A DNA stretch of 64,000 nt from DASZTV01 sp036267875 (GCA_036267875.1 DATAVE010000157.1:1-64000); one strand, 5' to 3'; shown: positions 8,008 to 16,929, counted from the first letter of the stretch. Notes: a model not told the origin generated them from the sequence alone. Translations and numbers: made by a program.

Positions 8008-8436
8008 TTACTTGATCGCCGGTCCGACCTCCCACTTCGTCGTCGCGCTTAGTCGCGCGAGAGGCGCGTGGTCAGGCTGCTCCACGGGGTCCAGCGTGTG
8101 TCCGTCGACATCTACCCATGCATGCGCGCCCCACTGATTGGGTCCGTAGCGTCGGCAGCCCAGGACGAGTTCTGGTGTGGCGCCACCCCGATGCAGCAGG
8201 CACGCCAAGGCGATCGCCTGGGGCAGGCAATCAGCGCGAAAGACCCGTCCTGCCCGGCGAACCGCGATCAGCGCACGACCCTCGTCGACGCTCTGGGCGG
8301 TGCCCCGGGAGGCAGCATCACCGGCAAGGCGCCGCAGCACCTCCGATGGGCCACGCCGCGCGAGCAGGAGGCGCGCCGACCCCACCAACACGGCTGCGCG
8401 GACACCTACCCGCCACGCGGAGTATCCGTCACCCAT
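8008..8436 (-). CDS. Lasso peptide B2-type leader protease
   Basis: 142 residues with the transglutaminase-like cysteine protease fold of McjB C-terminal/B2 proteins. The nucleophile is Cys70 in ADCLPQAIAL, the base is His105 in GAHAWVDVDG, and an acidic residue is Asp116 or a neighbour. The length is normal for stand-alone actinobacterial B2. B2 removes the leader from the precursor presented by B1. The gene runs towards the precursor and starts 17 nt from the divergent ABC transporter gene, so promoters for both must overlap. Confidence 0.88.
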   Translation of the reverse strand: MGDGYSAWRVGVRAAVLVGSARLLLARRGPSEVLRRLAGDAASRGTAQSVDEGRALIAVRRAGRVFRADCLPQAIALACLLHRGGATPELVLGCRRYGPNQWGAHAWVDVDGHTLDPVEQPDHAPLARLSATTKWEVGPAIK

Positions 8437-8453
8437 CGCGCCGGGAGCATAAC

Positions 8454-9203
8454 TTGACGGTCGTGACGACGGCTCCGGTGCTGGTCGCAGCGAATCTGGT
8501 GAAGAGCTTCACCGTCCGCGGCTGGCTTCCCGGTCGACCCGGTCGTCAGGTGGACGCGCTACGGGGCGTCGACCTGACGATCCGCCGAGGTTCGATCCAC
8601 GGAATCATCGGCGCCAACGGATCCGGAAAGAGCACATTCCTGCGGATCGTGGCGACGCTGGTCCTGCCCGACAGCGGGACGGTCACCGTGGCCGGCCACG
8701 ACGTTGTAGCCGACGCATCGGCGGTCCGCCGGCTCATCGGACTGAGCACGGGAGAAGAGCGCAGCCTGTATTGGCGGCTCTCGCCACGCCAGAATCTCGA
8801 GTTCGCGGCGGCCCTTTACGGCATCCCGGCTCCGGCCTCCGCCATCGAGTCGGTTCTTGATCTGGTGGGGCTGGCCGACAATGCGGACCGGCCGGTGTCC
8901 GGCTTCTCCCAGGGGATGTGTCGGCGACTCGGCCTGGCCCGCGCACTCCTGCACGAACCACATCTGCTGCTGCTCGACGAGCCGACCCGCAGCCTGGACC
9001 CGACCGCCACGGCCGATTTTCACGGGGTCCTTCGCGCGATCCAGCGCGAGCGCGGCGTCACCACCGTGATGTCGACTCACGACCTCGAGGAAGCCGCCAG
9101 CTGCTGCGACGAGGTCAGCGCCCTTCGCGAGGGTCAGATCAACGGCCAGGTATCGCCCGCCTCGGAAGCTCGCCCACACCGCGCGCTCGCCCAGTTGGTC
9201 TGA
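8454..9203 (+). CDS. ABC transporter ATP-binding protein, RiPP locus
   Basis: The ATPase domain is complete: Walker A GANGSGKST, Q-loop region LSPRQN, signature VSGFSQGM, Walker B LLLLDEP, and switch His in VMSTHDLEEA. Start TTG 8454 is preferred because GGGAG stands about 7 nt upstream; GTG 8463 is the alternative. This gives 249 residues, typical of an ABC-2 exporter ATPase. The permease gene follows after 4 nt. Its position beside B2 suggests export of the modified peptide or self-protection, but this is inferred from context. Confidence 0.88.
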   Translation: MTVVTTAPVLVAANLVKSFTVRGWLPGRPGRQVDALRGVDLTIRRGSIHGIIGANGSGKSTFLRIVATLVLPDSGTVTVAGHDVVADASAVRRLIGLSTGEERSLYWRLSPRQNLEFAAALYGIPAPASAIESVLDLVGLADNADRPVSGFSQGMCRRLGLARALLHEPHLLLLDEPTRSLDPTATADFHGVLRAIQRERGVTTVMSTHDLEEAASCCDEVSALREGQINGQVSPASEARPHRALAQLV

Positions 9204-9207
9204 GATC

Positions 9208-10071
9208 TTGGTCGCCATCGCATCGGCCTCGTCACCTTCCGAGCTGCAGCCCCGGTACGTCGTCTCCCGCCGACGACTGCTCGCCGCCTTCGTACGCCGT
9301 GACTTCCGGATCGAACGCAGCTACCGGCTGGCCTTTCTGGTCCAGTTCGGGGGCAGCTTCTCGACCCTGGTCTCAGCCGGGTTTCTCAGCCACCTGGTAC
9401 CCGGCGACCAGGCATCCCTGACCCGCTACGGCAGCGACTACTTCACCTTCGTGCTGGTGGGAATGGCGATCCTCGGCTATTTCTCGGTCGCGCTGGGCGG
9501 ATTCTCGGCCAGCCTTCAGCAGGAGCAGGAGCAAGGCACCCTGGAGACCCTGCTGGCATCGCCGACCGATCCCCGCCTGCTCCTCCTTTTCGGGGCGATG
9601 TGGCCGTTCCTGTTCGCCACCTTGCAGCTGGTCGTCTTGTTCGCCGCGGGCGGCGTTCTGTTCCACGCGAAGATTGCGAGCAGCCATCTGCTACTGGCGG
9701 CAGGGATCCTGATCCTGACCGTTACTGCGTTCAGCGCGATGGGCTTGGCGGCGTCGTCGCTAACGATCATCACCAAGCGGACCGGTCCGGTGATCAGCCT
9801 GCTGGCGGCGACGTTCAGCCTGCTCGGCGGTGTGCTGTACCCGATCTCGGTCTTGCCTCGGGCGCTGCAGATCGCGGCCGAAGCACTGCCAATGAGCTAC
9901 GGCCTCGACGCGATACGCCGTTCCCTGGTGGCCCACCCGAACCTGCACGCCATCGGCATCGACGCCCTAGTCCTAGCGATCTTCAGCGTGGTCTTGGTGC
10001 CACTCGCTTTGCAGTGCTTCCGCTGGGCGGTCGATCGGGCACGCCGAAACGGCACCTTGTCGCACTACTAG
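9208..10071 (+). CDS. ABC-2 type transporter permease, RiPP locus
   Basis: 287 residues, TTG start at 9208 directly after the ATPase gene. The protein has six predicted helices and the ABC-2 pattern: a cytoplasmic amphipathic start (RRDFRIERSYRLAFL), a long first loop, EQEQGTLETLLASP coupling region and VLYPISVLPRALQ near the fifth helix. It pairs with the ATPase to form an exporter. A strong hairpin terminator closes the operon. Confidence 0.88.
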   Translation: MVAIASASSPSELQPRYVVSRRRLLAAFVRRDFRIERSYRLAFLVQFGGSFSTLVSAGFLSHLVPGDQASLTRYGSDYFTFVLVGMAILGYFSVALGGFSASLQQEQEQGTLETLLASPTDPRLLLLFGAMWPFLFATLQLVVLFAAGGVLFHAKIASSHLLLAAGILILTVTAFSAMGLAASSLTIITKRTGPVISLLAATFSLLGGVLYPISVLPRALQIAAEALPMSYGLDAIRRSLVAHPNLHAIGIDALVLAIFSVVLVPLALQCFRWAVDRARRNGTLSHY

Positions 10072-10086
10072 AAACCTGCCGAAACG

Positions 10087-10125
10087 ACGAACGGTCATCC
10101 CGGTGAGGCCGGAATGACCGTTCGT
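10087..10125. terminator. Strong bidirectional terminator hairpin
   Basis: The 12-bp arms ACGAACGGTCAT (10087-10098) and ATGACCGTTCGT (10114-10125) pair perfectly. They continue, after one mismatch, into CCGG/CCGG with loop TGAGG; TCTTA follows. It lies between the transporter operon and the convergent small secreted protein gene. Confidence 0.85.
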
Positions 10126-10140
10126 CTTACGTGCTCAGCT

Positions 10141-10395
10141 TCAGAGCGGAATGCAGGTCGTCGGCAGAACCGGCGCGAGCGTCAGGCAGATGGCCAACGG
10201 CGGACCGTTCGGGGTGAGATCGATGCTGATCGGCCCGATGGTGATGGCGCTAACCGCCTTCGTGGCGGCACGGTGAGCCGGCGCCGCAACGGCGGCCGTG
10301 CTCGAGAGGACCACTGTCCCAGCGGTGACAGTTGCCACCAAGCCGATCGCGCAACTGGATGCCATCGCGCGAGCGCGTCGTGATTGGGTTTTCAT
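10141..10395 (-). CDS. Small secreted protein, unknown
   Basis: 84 residues: a basic N-terminus (MKTQSRRARAM), a hydrophobic signal core and a cleavage site near AVAAP at about residue 37. The mature part of about 46 residues is rich in Pro, Ile and Leu and has two Cys near the C-terminus (AICLTLAPVLPTTCIPL) that could form a disulfide. No known family is recognised. It sits just past the terminator of the RiPP exporter operon, but nothing links it to that system. Confidence 0.6.
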   Translation of the reverse strand: MKTQSRRARAMASSCAIGLVATVTAGTVVLSSTAAVAAPAHRAATKAVSAITIGPISIDLTPNGPPLAICLTLAPVLPTTCIPL

Positions 10396-10430
10396 CAGTC
10401 CTCCTGTAGAGGCCGGCCCAACAGGGCTCA

Positions 10431-10979
10431 GTGGGCCGGACCTTATCCCTTTCGGGTGATTTGCGCACCCCTCGCGTCTGGTCTACCCAAACGCGAGCGT
10501 TCAAGCACATCGTCGAGCGCGGGACTACGACCCGTTCCGCTGATAACGGTCCTGAACAGGCGGCAACGATGGCGGTGGAGGTCGTCGGGAAACTCGCGCG
10601 CGTAACCGCGGTCATTGTGGCGCAGGCACTGACGACCCAGAAGCTGGTCAGCGACCAGGTCAAAGCCGTGCACGACGTCACCAGCTCGATGATCGAGGGC
10701 ACCTCGGTGCTGCTGCGTGATCAGGCTGCGCAAGTCGAGGAACAAGCGACGAGCCCCGGGGTAGACCTGCCGTCGTTGCAACGCGCCTGGGACCACGTGT
10801 TCTCGGCGCTCGACCAGATCGACACGTACAAGCTGCGCGCTCTCGAGGCGATGAACGTGACGGTCAACCAGCTCACCGACCAGGTCGCGCGCTCGCGCAG
10901 CCACGTCGAGCGACTGCACGACGCCGAGAGCAGACAGGGGCAACTTCCCTCCAGCGGAAGTGCGCTACAGCTCCCGTAG
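10431..10979 (+). CDS. TelA-like toxic-anion-resistance fragment
   Basis: From about residue 40 the product matches the C-terminal third of TelA proteins: VEVVGKLARVTAVIVAQ, LVSDQVKAVHDVTSSMIEGT, then LQRAWDHVFSALDQIDTYKLRALEAMN. Full TelA proteins are about 380-430 residues; here the N-terminal two thirds are missing and the first 40 residues are not TelA-like. It may be a decayed gene or a free-standing coiled-coil remnant. An internal ATG at 10569 is an alternative start. No TerD or other tellurite gene is nearby. Confidence 0.5.
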   Translation: MGRTLSLSGDLRTPRVWSTQTRAFKHIVERGTTTRSADNGPEQAATMAVEVVGKLARVTAVIVAQALTTQKLVSDQVKAVHDVTSSMIEGTSVLLRDQAAQVEEQATSPGVDLPSLQRAWDHVFSALDQIDTYKLRALEAMNVTVNQLTDQVARSRSHVERLHDAESRQGQLPSSGSALQLP

Positions 10980-11064
10980 CGCGGCGGCCGCGGGGTAGGA
11001 CCGCTCGGCCAGGTTGAGTACAAGTGCTCAGGTAGCGAGGTCGCGAAAAGCGGACCGTTGTCGC

Positions 11065-12162
11065 ATGACCTCAAACGATCTTCTGCAGCCACTTCAACCC
11101 GCCCCTCGGTGGGCCCACGGCCCGCATCAGCCGCAGTCAAAGATGCGGCCAGGAATCGAGACACGGCAGGTTCTACTGGCGCTTGGAGCGCTTTGCCTGA
11201 TCGTCGCCTTCAGCGCCGGCACCGCCCTCGTGTGGTCGTCACTCGGCGGCGGCGGCCAGCTTGTGCTGATGACCTCCGTGACCACTCTGCTGCTCGGAGG
11301 CGCCGCGACGCTGAAGCGGCTCCCGGCCACTTCGGAGGCGCTCGGTACGGTCGGCCTCGCGGGTTGCGCGGTCGATGCGATCGCCGCGCGCACCCTGCAT
11401 CTGGCCGACGCAGCCGGAGTACCGCTGCATTGGTACGTCACCGCGTCTGCGCTCGCAGTCGCGGCCGTGAGTGTCGGCCTGTGGGCGGCGAGGCCAAGTC
11501 TGGTCGGTCCCCGGCTGGTCGGCGCGGTCGCGACCGGATCCGCGTGGGTATCGCTCGCTGCGATGCCTCAGCTCTTCGCCGATATCGACTTCGTGCTGGC
11601 TGCCAGCGCGCTCGTCGTCGCGTTCGCGTGGCCGCGCCACAACACGCTCGTTCGTGATGCGGCCTTCGGGATGGCGACGGTTCTGGGCACTATCGCGTCC
11701 ACGATCACCCTCGATCTGCACAGCGTGACGACCCCGGAGGCGTACGTCGCAACCCCGGCCGCACTTACTTTGATCTGGGCAGGCACAGCACTGCTTGACG
11801 ACCGCCACCTGACCTCGACCGTGCTCGTTCCGGGCCTCACAGTGGGGCTGTTCCCGACGTTCGTCCGTGCCATGGCCACTCACGACGGCACCCGTCAGCT
11901 GGTGCTTCTCGTCATCGCAACCGTGCTCGTCGCGTCCGGCGCGGAGCTGAGACTTGCCACCCCGATGGCGGCGGGTGCCGGGGTCATCACGCTGCTCGGC
12001 CTGCGCGTCGTGGGGCCCGACCTTGCACTGGTGCCGCACTGGATCATCTGGGCCGCTGCCGGCGCGATCCTGCTCACCCTCGGCGCGACCTGGGAGGCCA
12101 GATTGGCAGACATCCGACAGCTCAAGGGCTCGCTGCAACCCCGAATCGAAGCCCTGCGTTAG
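11065..12162 (+). CDS. Polytopic membrane protein (SCO7613 C-terminal-like)
   Basis: About 365 residues from ATG 11065, with about ten or more hydrophobic helices and short loops over nearly the whole length, then a basic cytoplasmic end (EARLADIRQLKGSLQPRIEALR). Repeated Ala/Leu/Val helices and the closing motif resemble the C-terminal membrane domain found in Streptomyces SCO7613-like proteins. No transport or enzymatic motif is visible. The assignment is tentative. Confidence 0.5.
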   Translation: MTSNDLLQPLQPAPRWAHGPHQPQSKMRPGIETRQVLLALGALCLIVAFSAGTALVWSSLGGGGQLVLMTSVTTLLLGGAATLKRLPATSEALGTVGLAGCAVDAIAARTLHLADAAGVPLHWYVTASALAVAAVSVGLWAARPSLVGPRLVGAVATGSAWVSLAAMPQLFADIDFVLAASALVVAFAWPRHNTLVRDAAFGMATVLGTIASTITLDLHSVTTPEAYVATPAALTLIWAGTALLDDRHLTSTVLVPGLTVGLFPTFVRAMATHDGTRQLVLLVIATVLVASGAELRLATPMAAGAGVITLLGLRVVGPDLALVPHWIIWAAAGAILLTLGATWEARLADIRQLKGSLQPRIEALR

Positions 12163-12168
12163 CTACTA

Positions 12169-12220
12169 GAGCGGATGGCACATGCGTATTGCTCCGGCAG
12201 TACGCATGTGCCATTCGCTC
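12169..12220. terminator. Long bidirectional terminator hairpin
   Basis: A 20-bp stem (12169-12188 with 12201-12220, one G-T pair) encloses a 12-nt loop. It occupies almost exactly the space between the stops of two convergent genes: TAG at 12160-12162 on the plus strand and the minus-strand stop at 12219-12221. The central arms are TGGCACATGCGTA and its complement. Confidence 0.85.
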
Positions 12221-13943
12221 ACATGTGGGGTTCAGTCTTGATCAGGTTCGGCGGCGAGGGGAACTGGGTGTCCAGGCCCGGCGCGTTGAGCAGATCGTTG
12301 CCAAACAGCACGCATGCCCCGTCCTTCTTCAAGTACGTCGACTCGGGGACCCCACGGGTGTCGGCGGCGCCGCGCAGCAACGAGCACGTCACGCGCATGC
12401 CGAGAGTCTGGGAGACGTTGAAGAAGAAGTTGTCGTTGCCGATGGGGTCCGGACAGCCGACGGAGATTCCGGCGACCGAGCACGACGGATCACCCAACGG
12501 CGGCGGGTTCCCGGACAGCACGGAGCGCCGAATCGGCTCGGGATACGCCGACAGCGGTGCGATCAGGTAGCCGAGGAAGTCACCGGCCGTGCCGATGTTG
12601 ATGTAACCCTGCATGCCCGGAACGTCACGGCGGACCTCGGCGACGATCTGCGGGTACATCTCGCCCGGGCCACCGCTGACCAACACGTCGCCGATGTGGC
12701 CGGAGAAGGTCGTAGTGCTCAGCAGGTTGCCGGTGAACCACGGGTACCCGAGTGCTCGGGCTCCCGGCGCGCCGACCAGCGATCCGGCGTACTCGATCGC
12801 CAGCAGTACCGGGGAGTCGATGACGTCCTGGATCAGGTAGCTCGACAGCCCGACGGTGGCGGGGCCGCGCACTGGCTGCGCATGCCGGATGGCGTACTCG
12901 ACGCCGAGCAGTACCCGCCCGGCGTACTCATCGAGCTCACACAGCTGCTTGGCCTTGAACGCCTTCAGATTGGGCCGCAGACACTCCGCGCGATTGGGCT
13001 GGGTGCGTCCGAGAGTTCCGACCTGGTCCATCGCGAACCCGCCAAATGCCTTGGTCATGGCGTCGTTGAGGCGCCCGACGTAGTCGCCCGTCACGTAGGT
13101 GTTGTCGGAGTCGAGCACCGTCGGGTGCGAGGAGTAGTTGGTGTAGGTGTCGAGGACCTTGCCGGTCGTCGGGTCGTGGGCCTGGATCACCCGGATCTCG
13201 TCGTCCATGGACTGGTTGCGGGCATCGTTGCTGAACTGGTTGGTGAGCAACGGGTCATCGCCGACGCTCGGCGGGTATTCGTTGGTCTCGCCCGCTACGC
13301 CGGCATGAGCGACGCCATAGGTCAGGGTCGCCGGTCGCATCGCCTGCCAGGCCTGGACGAGCGCCTTCACCGTGCGGTCGCGGACCTCCTCGAGATAGGA
13401 CGTCGGGTCGCCACCCCACACGCCAACCGTGTCCGGCCCGCCATGGGTGTGGTCGGAGTCGACCAGGATCTGCGCCGGACTCGGGACCGGCGGCGCGTCG
13501 TCGTCGGTGGCGGCCAGCGCGGCGATCTCGGCCGATGCGTCCTTGCGGATGTCCTCGATGCCGAACGGGCCCTGCTTGTAGGCGATGAAGTAGCCCTGGG
13601 TCTCGATCTGCGCGAACGCAATGGTGTTGTGCCGGTCGCTGAACATGATCGCCCGGCTGTGCGAGCCGTCACCGAGGATTCCCTTGGCGTAGCGGCCGAC
13701 CGTGTCGGGGATCTGGAACTTGGTGGCGATCTTGTCGTCGCCGAACCCGTAGCCGCCGAGATAGAAGTCCTTGTTCGCGAGCATCGCAGGCGTCGGGTTG
13801 ATCGACTGGACACCTCCTCCGACGAGGTAGATCGCCCGCTGGACCGGGCGATCACCGGCCTTGCCGGACGCGAAGGCTGCTGGAACGACCGAGCCGGCGC
13901 ACACGGCGACAGCGAGCAAGGCAATGGCGGGTCTACGTCGCAT
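12219..13943 (-). CDS. Secreted neutral ceramidase-like hydrolase
   Basis: 574 residues with a signal peptide (MRRRPAIALLAVAVCAGSV, cleavage near AFAS). Family motifs of neutral/alkaline ceramidases are visible: DHTHGGPD (zinc-binding His pair), NYSSHPTVL (third zinc His region), GGPGEMYPQI and INIGTAGDFLGYLI. The family hydrolyses N-acyl bonds of ceramide-like lipids, but bacterial relatives with other substrates exist. The mature protein is extracellular. It is divergent from a second, longer paralogue, with 40 nt between the two starts. Confidence 0.75.
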   Translation of the reverse strand: MRRRPAIALLAVAVCAGSVVPAAFASGKAGDRPVQRAIYLVGGGVQSINPTPAMLANKDFYLGGYGFGDDKIATKFQIPDTVGRYAKGILGDGSHSRAIMFSDRHNTIAFAQIETQGYFIAYKQGPFGIEDIRKDASAEIAALAATDDDAPPVPSPAQILVDSDHTHGGPDTVGVWGGDPTSYLEEVRDRTVKALVQAWQAMRPATLTYGVAHAGVAGETNEYPPSVGDDPLLTNQFSNDARNQSMDDEIRVIQAHDPTTGKVLDTYTNYSSHPTVLDSDNTYVTGDYVGRLNDAMTKAFGGFAMDQVGTLGRTQPNRAECLRPNLKAFKAKQLCELDEYAGRVLLGVEYAIRHAQPVRGPATVGLSSYLIQDVIDSPVLLAIEYAGSLVGAPGARALGYPWFTGNLLSTTTFSGHIGDVLVSGGPGEMYPQIVAEVRRDVPGMQGYINIGTAGDFLGYLIAPLSAYPEPIRRSVLSGNPPPLGDPSCSVAGISVGCPDPIGNDNFFFNVSQTLGMRVTCSLLRGAADTRGVPESTYLKKDGACVLFGNDLLNAPGLDTQFPSPPNLIKTEPHM

Positions 13944-13983
13944 CCGAAAAGGTTTCGCGCGTCATGCGGCGAAGTCCTGCCGC

Positions 13984-16929
13984 ATGCGACGAGCAGTCAC
14001 GGCGGTCGTCGCCACCCTGACGCTGCTTCTCGGCGCTGTCGTCGGCATCTCTGCCGCGACTGCGGGCTCGGCCAAGGCCGACGAGCCGAGCGCGAGCGGC
14101 TGGCACGGTCTGCGGGCCGGCGCCGCGATGGTCGACGCAACCTGGCACGTAGGCGCCTCGGCTGGTCAGTACGCCAGCCAGGTCGGGGTGAAGGACATCG
14201 AGGACGAGTGGGATCCGAACGTCGCCTCGGTGCTGAAGCGCTCGTCGTACGGCGTCGCCTCACGGCTGTCGATCAGTGCGATCGTGCTGCAGGACGGCAA
14301 GGGTGACGCGCCGATCGCGCTGGTCCGCGACGACAACTATCTCGCGCAGGACATGCTGACCCGTCGGGTTGCGCAACTGCTCACGGCAAACGGCACCCCG
14401 GTCGCCTACGACAACATCCTCGTATCGGCGCTGCACGACCACTCCTCGCCGTACTACTCGACTCCGGCTGCGGGGGTCTGGCTGTTCCAGGACGTCATGG
14501 ATCTTCGGATGTTCGAATACCAGGCGCGCCAGATGGCGAAAGCCATCGAAAGGGCGTACGCCGCGCTGCGGCCCGCTCGCTTGGGTGCGACGACCGTCCA
14601 GTTCGCCGGCTTCCAGGGCAACATCGCCGGCGCGGACGTCAACGAGGACGGCTCCCCCACTGGCTACCCACAGCAGGACAACGACCACGAGCTGACGGTC
14701 ATGCGCATCGACGACATGACCCATCCGTCGCATCCGACGCCGCTGGCGACGTGGGTCGACTACGCCGAGCACGGCGAGTCCCTCGATGAGTACGACCTCA
14801 TCAGCGAGGACTGGATGGCGCCCTTCATGCACTACATGACGCAGGCCACCCATGCGCCGATGGTGTTCAGCCAGGGCGGCGTCGGTTCCGCCGAAGGACC
14901 GTACGAGCACGCCTATCCGGCCGGCGAGGTCCCGACGCTGAAGGACCACGGCCAGAAGGTCTACGAGATCTACGGCCATATGGGATTCGCGCAAGCCGTT
15001 CGCGGCACGCACCTGCTCTTCGAGCACGCGGTCGCCGCTTGGCGCGCGATCGGCGGCGCGCACAACGGGATCACAGTGGACGCGCCGTACCAGTCCAACC
15101 CCACGGTGGAGATGCTCACCCGCTGGTACGCCGGGCCGCTCTCGCACCCGTACCCGTCGGTGAGCAACTGTCGCAGCACGGTGACTCTGAGCGGCAACGT
15201 CGGCCTACCCGTTGCGGGCCTGCCCGACTGCGAGCGGCTGACTGACGTCGGCGTGCCGACGCTTCCGCTGTCCCCCAAGCTGTTCGATCAGCTGAAGGCG
15301 GCCGGCCTGCCGATCCCTGACAACTACGACGCGCCCTCGGCGCTGCTCGTGGAGGAGAACCTGCGGATCAAGCTGCAGGCAGTACGGATCGGCGGGATCC
15401 TGCTCGGCTCATGTGCCTGTGAGCCCCAAGCCGACCTGACCCGCGACTTCGAGACTCGCACCGACCGCAAGACCGGCAACGAATGGGTCGGCTTCGACTA
15501 CGGCAACCAGGCCGACGTAGATGAGGGTTGGCCGGTCGGCTACGACAACGGCATGCCGAGCAGGCCGGTGCGCGCCTGCTATCAGGCCAGCAAGTCCGAC
15601 TACTCGTGTCCGGACCCCCGTGACCCGCTAGGCGTCGCGCGACTCACTGTGCCCGACGCGGCGTACGCGCACATGGAAGCCGAGATCAACAACGACGGCG
15701 CCGGCTGGAACACCTTGAGCTACCTCACCAAGGCCGACTCCGAGCCGCTGACGAACTCGGCGATCAAGGGCAACTTCACCCACACCGAGCTTGGCGCGGG
15801 CCAGTACAAGAACTGCCCGGGCTACCAACTGTCGGTCGCCCTCGGTCATACCGGCGACTACAACGGCTACACCGTCTCCTACCGCGAGTACGAAGCGCGC
15901 GACTCCTACCGCAAGGCGCTCACGGCGTACGGCCCGCACAGCGCCGACTACTACGTCACGAACCTGCTCGGCATGGCGGCACACCTCATGTGCGGTACGC
16001 CGGTGCCGACCCAGGTCACCGACCCGATCGCGACGCTCGACGAGGCCCGGCAGTCAGCCGAAGCCACCGTCCTCGGGCAGCTCACGTCTGCCGAATACAA
16101 CCTCTGGAACGCCCGCGTCCCGAACAGCGTGGGCCCGGCGAAGGTCATCACACAGCCCAAGAACCTGTCGCGCTTCGACGACGCGACCGTGACGTGGGTC
16201 GGCGGCGACAACTGGACCGACGACCCGACGGTCACCGTGCAGCGCAAGGTCGACGGCGCGTGGAAGCCCTACGCCAACCAGAGCGGTCAGATCCAGGTCG
16301 TTCTCAACCAGCGCGCGGCGCTCACGACTGCGGCGCTGACCGAGCTGACCGGCCGGCAACGCTGGACCTGGACGGCCTCGATGGAGGCGTTCGACTCCTT
16401 CCCCCGCGCCGACGTACCCGGCGGCCAGGTTCCGAACGGGCAATACCGATACGTCATCAACGGCGACATTCACACCGGCGGCAAGATGCACGCCTACCAC
16501 CTCGACTCTCGGGTATTCCGGATCATGCCGTGGCGCGGTATCAAGGTCAGCGGACTGCACATCAGCGGGAAGCAGGCGTCGTTCACTGTCGCGCCGATCC
16601 GATACCCGCGACTGCCGATTCACGTGCCGGCTGCTCTGAAGAGCTTCTACAAGGACAACGGCGGCGGAACCGGCAAGCCGAACACCAGCGTGATCTGCGA
16701 GACGTGCAGCTTCATGCCCTGGGCCACGCGCGGACGTCTCGCGAGTGCGCTGGTCGAGGTCGTCGATCGCAACGGCGGCATAGTCCGCACCATGCACGCG
16801 CATCAGCTCGACGGACGGACGTGGGGCGTACGCGTCTCGGTGCGTCCTGGACAGCACGTGGTCATCCCAGCTGGCGGCGTGCGGGACACGTACGGCGAGA
16901 CGAACGCGCGAGGCCTTTCCACAGGCTGA
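13984..16929 (+). CDS. Large secreted ceramidase-like protein
   Basis: 981 residues from ATG 13984, chosen because a signal peptide begins there (MRRAVTAVVATLTLLLGAVVG). The ceramidase-like region holds LVSALHDHSSPYY in place of the HTHSGP zinc motif, then NIAGADVNEDG, VDYAEHGES and SQGGVGSAEGP. The C-terminal ~280 residues form beta-rich domains (TVTWVGGDNWTDDPTVTVQRK). It is much longer than standard ceramidases, with many insertions. The replaced second zinc motif leaves activity uncertain. It shares a 40-bp divergent region with the shorter paralogue. Confidence 0.65.
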   Translation: MRRAVTAVVATLTLLLGAVVGISAATAGSAKADEPSASGWHGLRAGAAMVDATWHVGASAGQYASQVGVKDIEDEWDPNVASVLKRSSYGVASRLSISAIVLQDGKGDAPIALVRDDNYLAQDMLTRRVAQLLTANGTPVAYDNILVSALHDHSSPYYSTPAAGVWLFQDVMDLRMFEYQARQMAKAIERAYAALRPARLGATTVQFAGFQGNIAGADVNEDGSPTGYPQQDNDHELTVMRIDDMTHPSHPTPLATWVDYAEHGESLDEYDLISEDWMAPFMHYMTQATHAPMVFSQGGVGSAEGPYEHAYPAGEVPTLKDHGQKVYEIYGHMGFAQAVRGTHLLFEHAVAAWRAIGGAHNGITVDAPYQSNPTVEMLTRWYAGPLSHPYPSVSNCRSTVTLSGNVGLPVAGLPDCERLTDVGVPTLPLSPKLFDQLKAAGLPIPDNYDAPSALLVEENLRIKLQAVRIGGILLGSCACEPQADLTRDFETRTDRKTGNEWVGFDYGNQADVDEGWPVGYDNGMPSRPVRACYQASKSDYSCPDPRDPLGVARLTVPDAAYAHMEAEINNDGAGWNTLSYLTKADSEPLTNSAIKGNFTHTELGAGQYKNCPGYQLSVALGHTGDYNGYTVSYREYEARDSYRKALTAYGPHSADYYVTNLLGMAAHLMCGTPVPTQVTDPIATLDEARQSAEATVLGQLTSAEYNLWNARVPNSVGPAKVITQPKNLSRFDDATVTWVGGDNWTDDPTVTVQRKVDGAWKPYANQSGQIQVVLNQRAALTTAALTELTGRQRWTWTASMEAFDSFPRADVPGGQVPNGQYRYVINGDIHTGGKMHAYHLDSRVFRIMPWRGIKVSGLHISGKQASFTVAPIRYPRLPIHVPAALKSFYKDNGGGTGKPNTSVICETCSFMPWATRGRLASALVEVVDRNGGIVRTMHAHQLDGRTWGVRVSVRPGQHVVIPAGGVRDTYGETNARGLSTG

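Noticed and set aside
5228..10071. Ordinary lasso peptide cluster
   Set aside because: No asparagine-synthetase-like cyclase and no acidic residue at core positions 7-9, so the standard product cannot be predicted.
12189..14306. 705-codon plus-strand frame opposite the ceramidase-like gene
   Set aside because: The product is arginine-rich and low in recognisable motifs, and the opposite strand has a signal peptide and clear family motifs.
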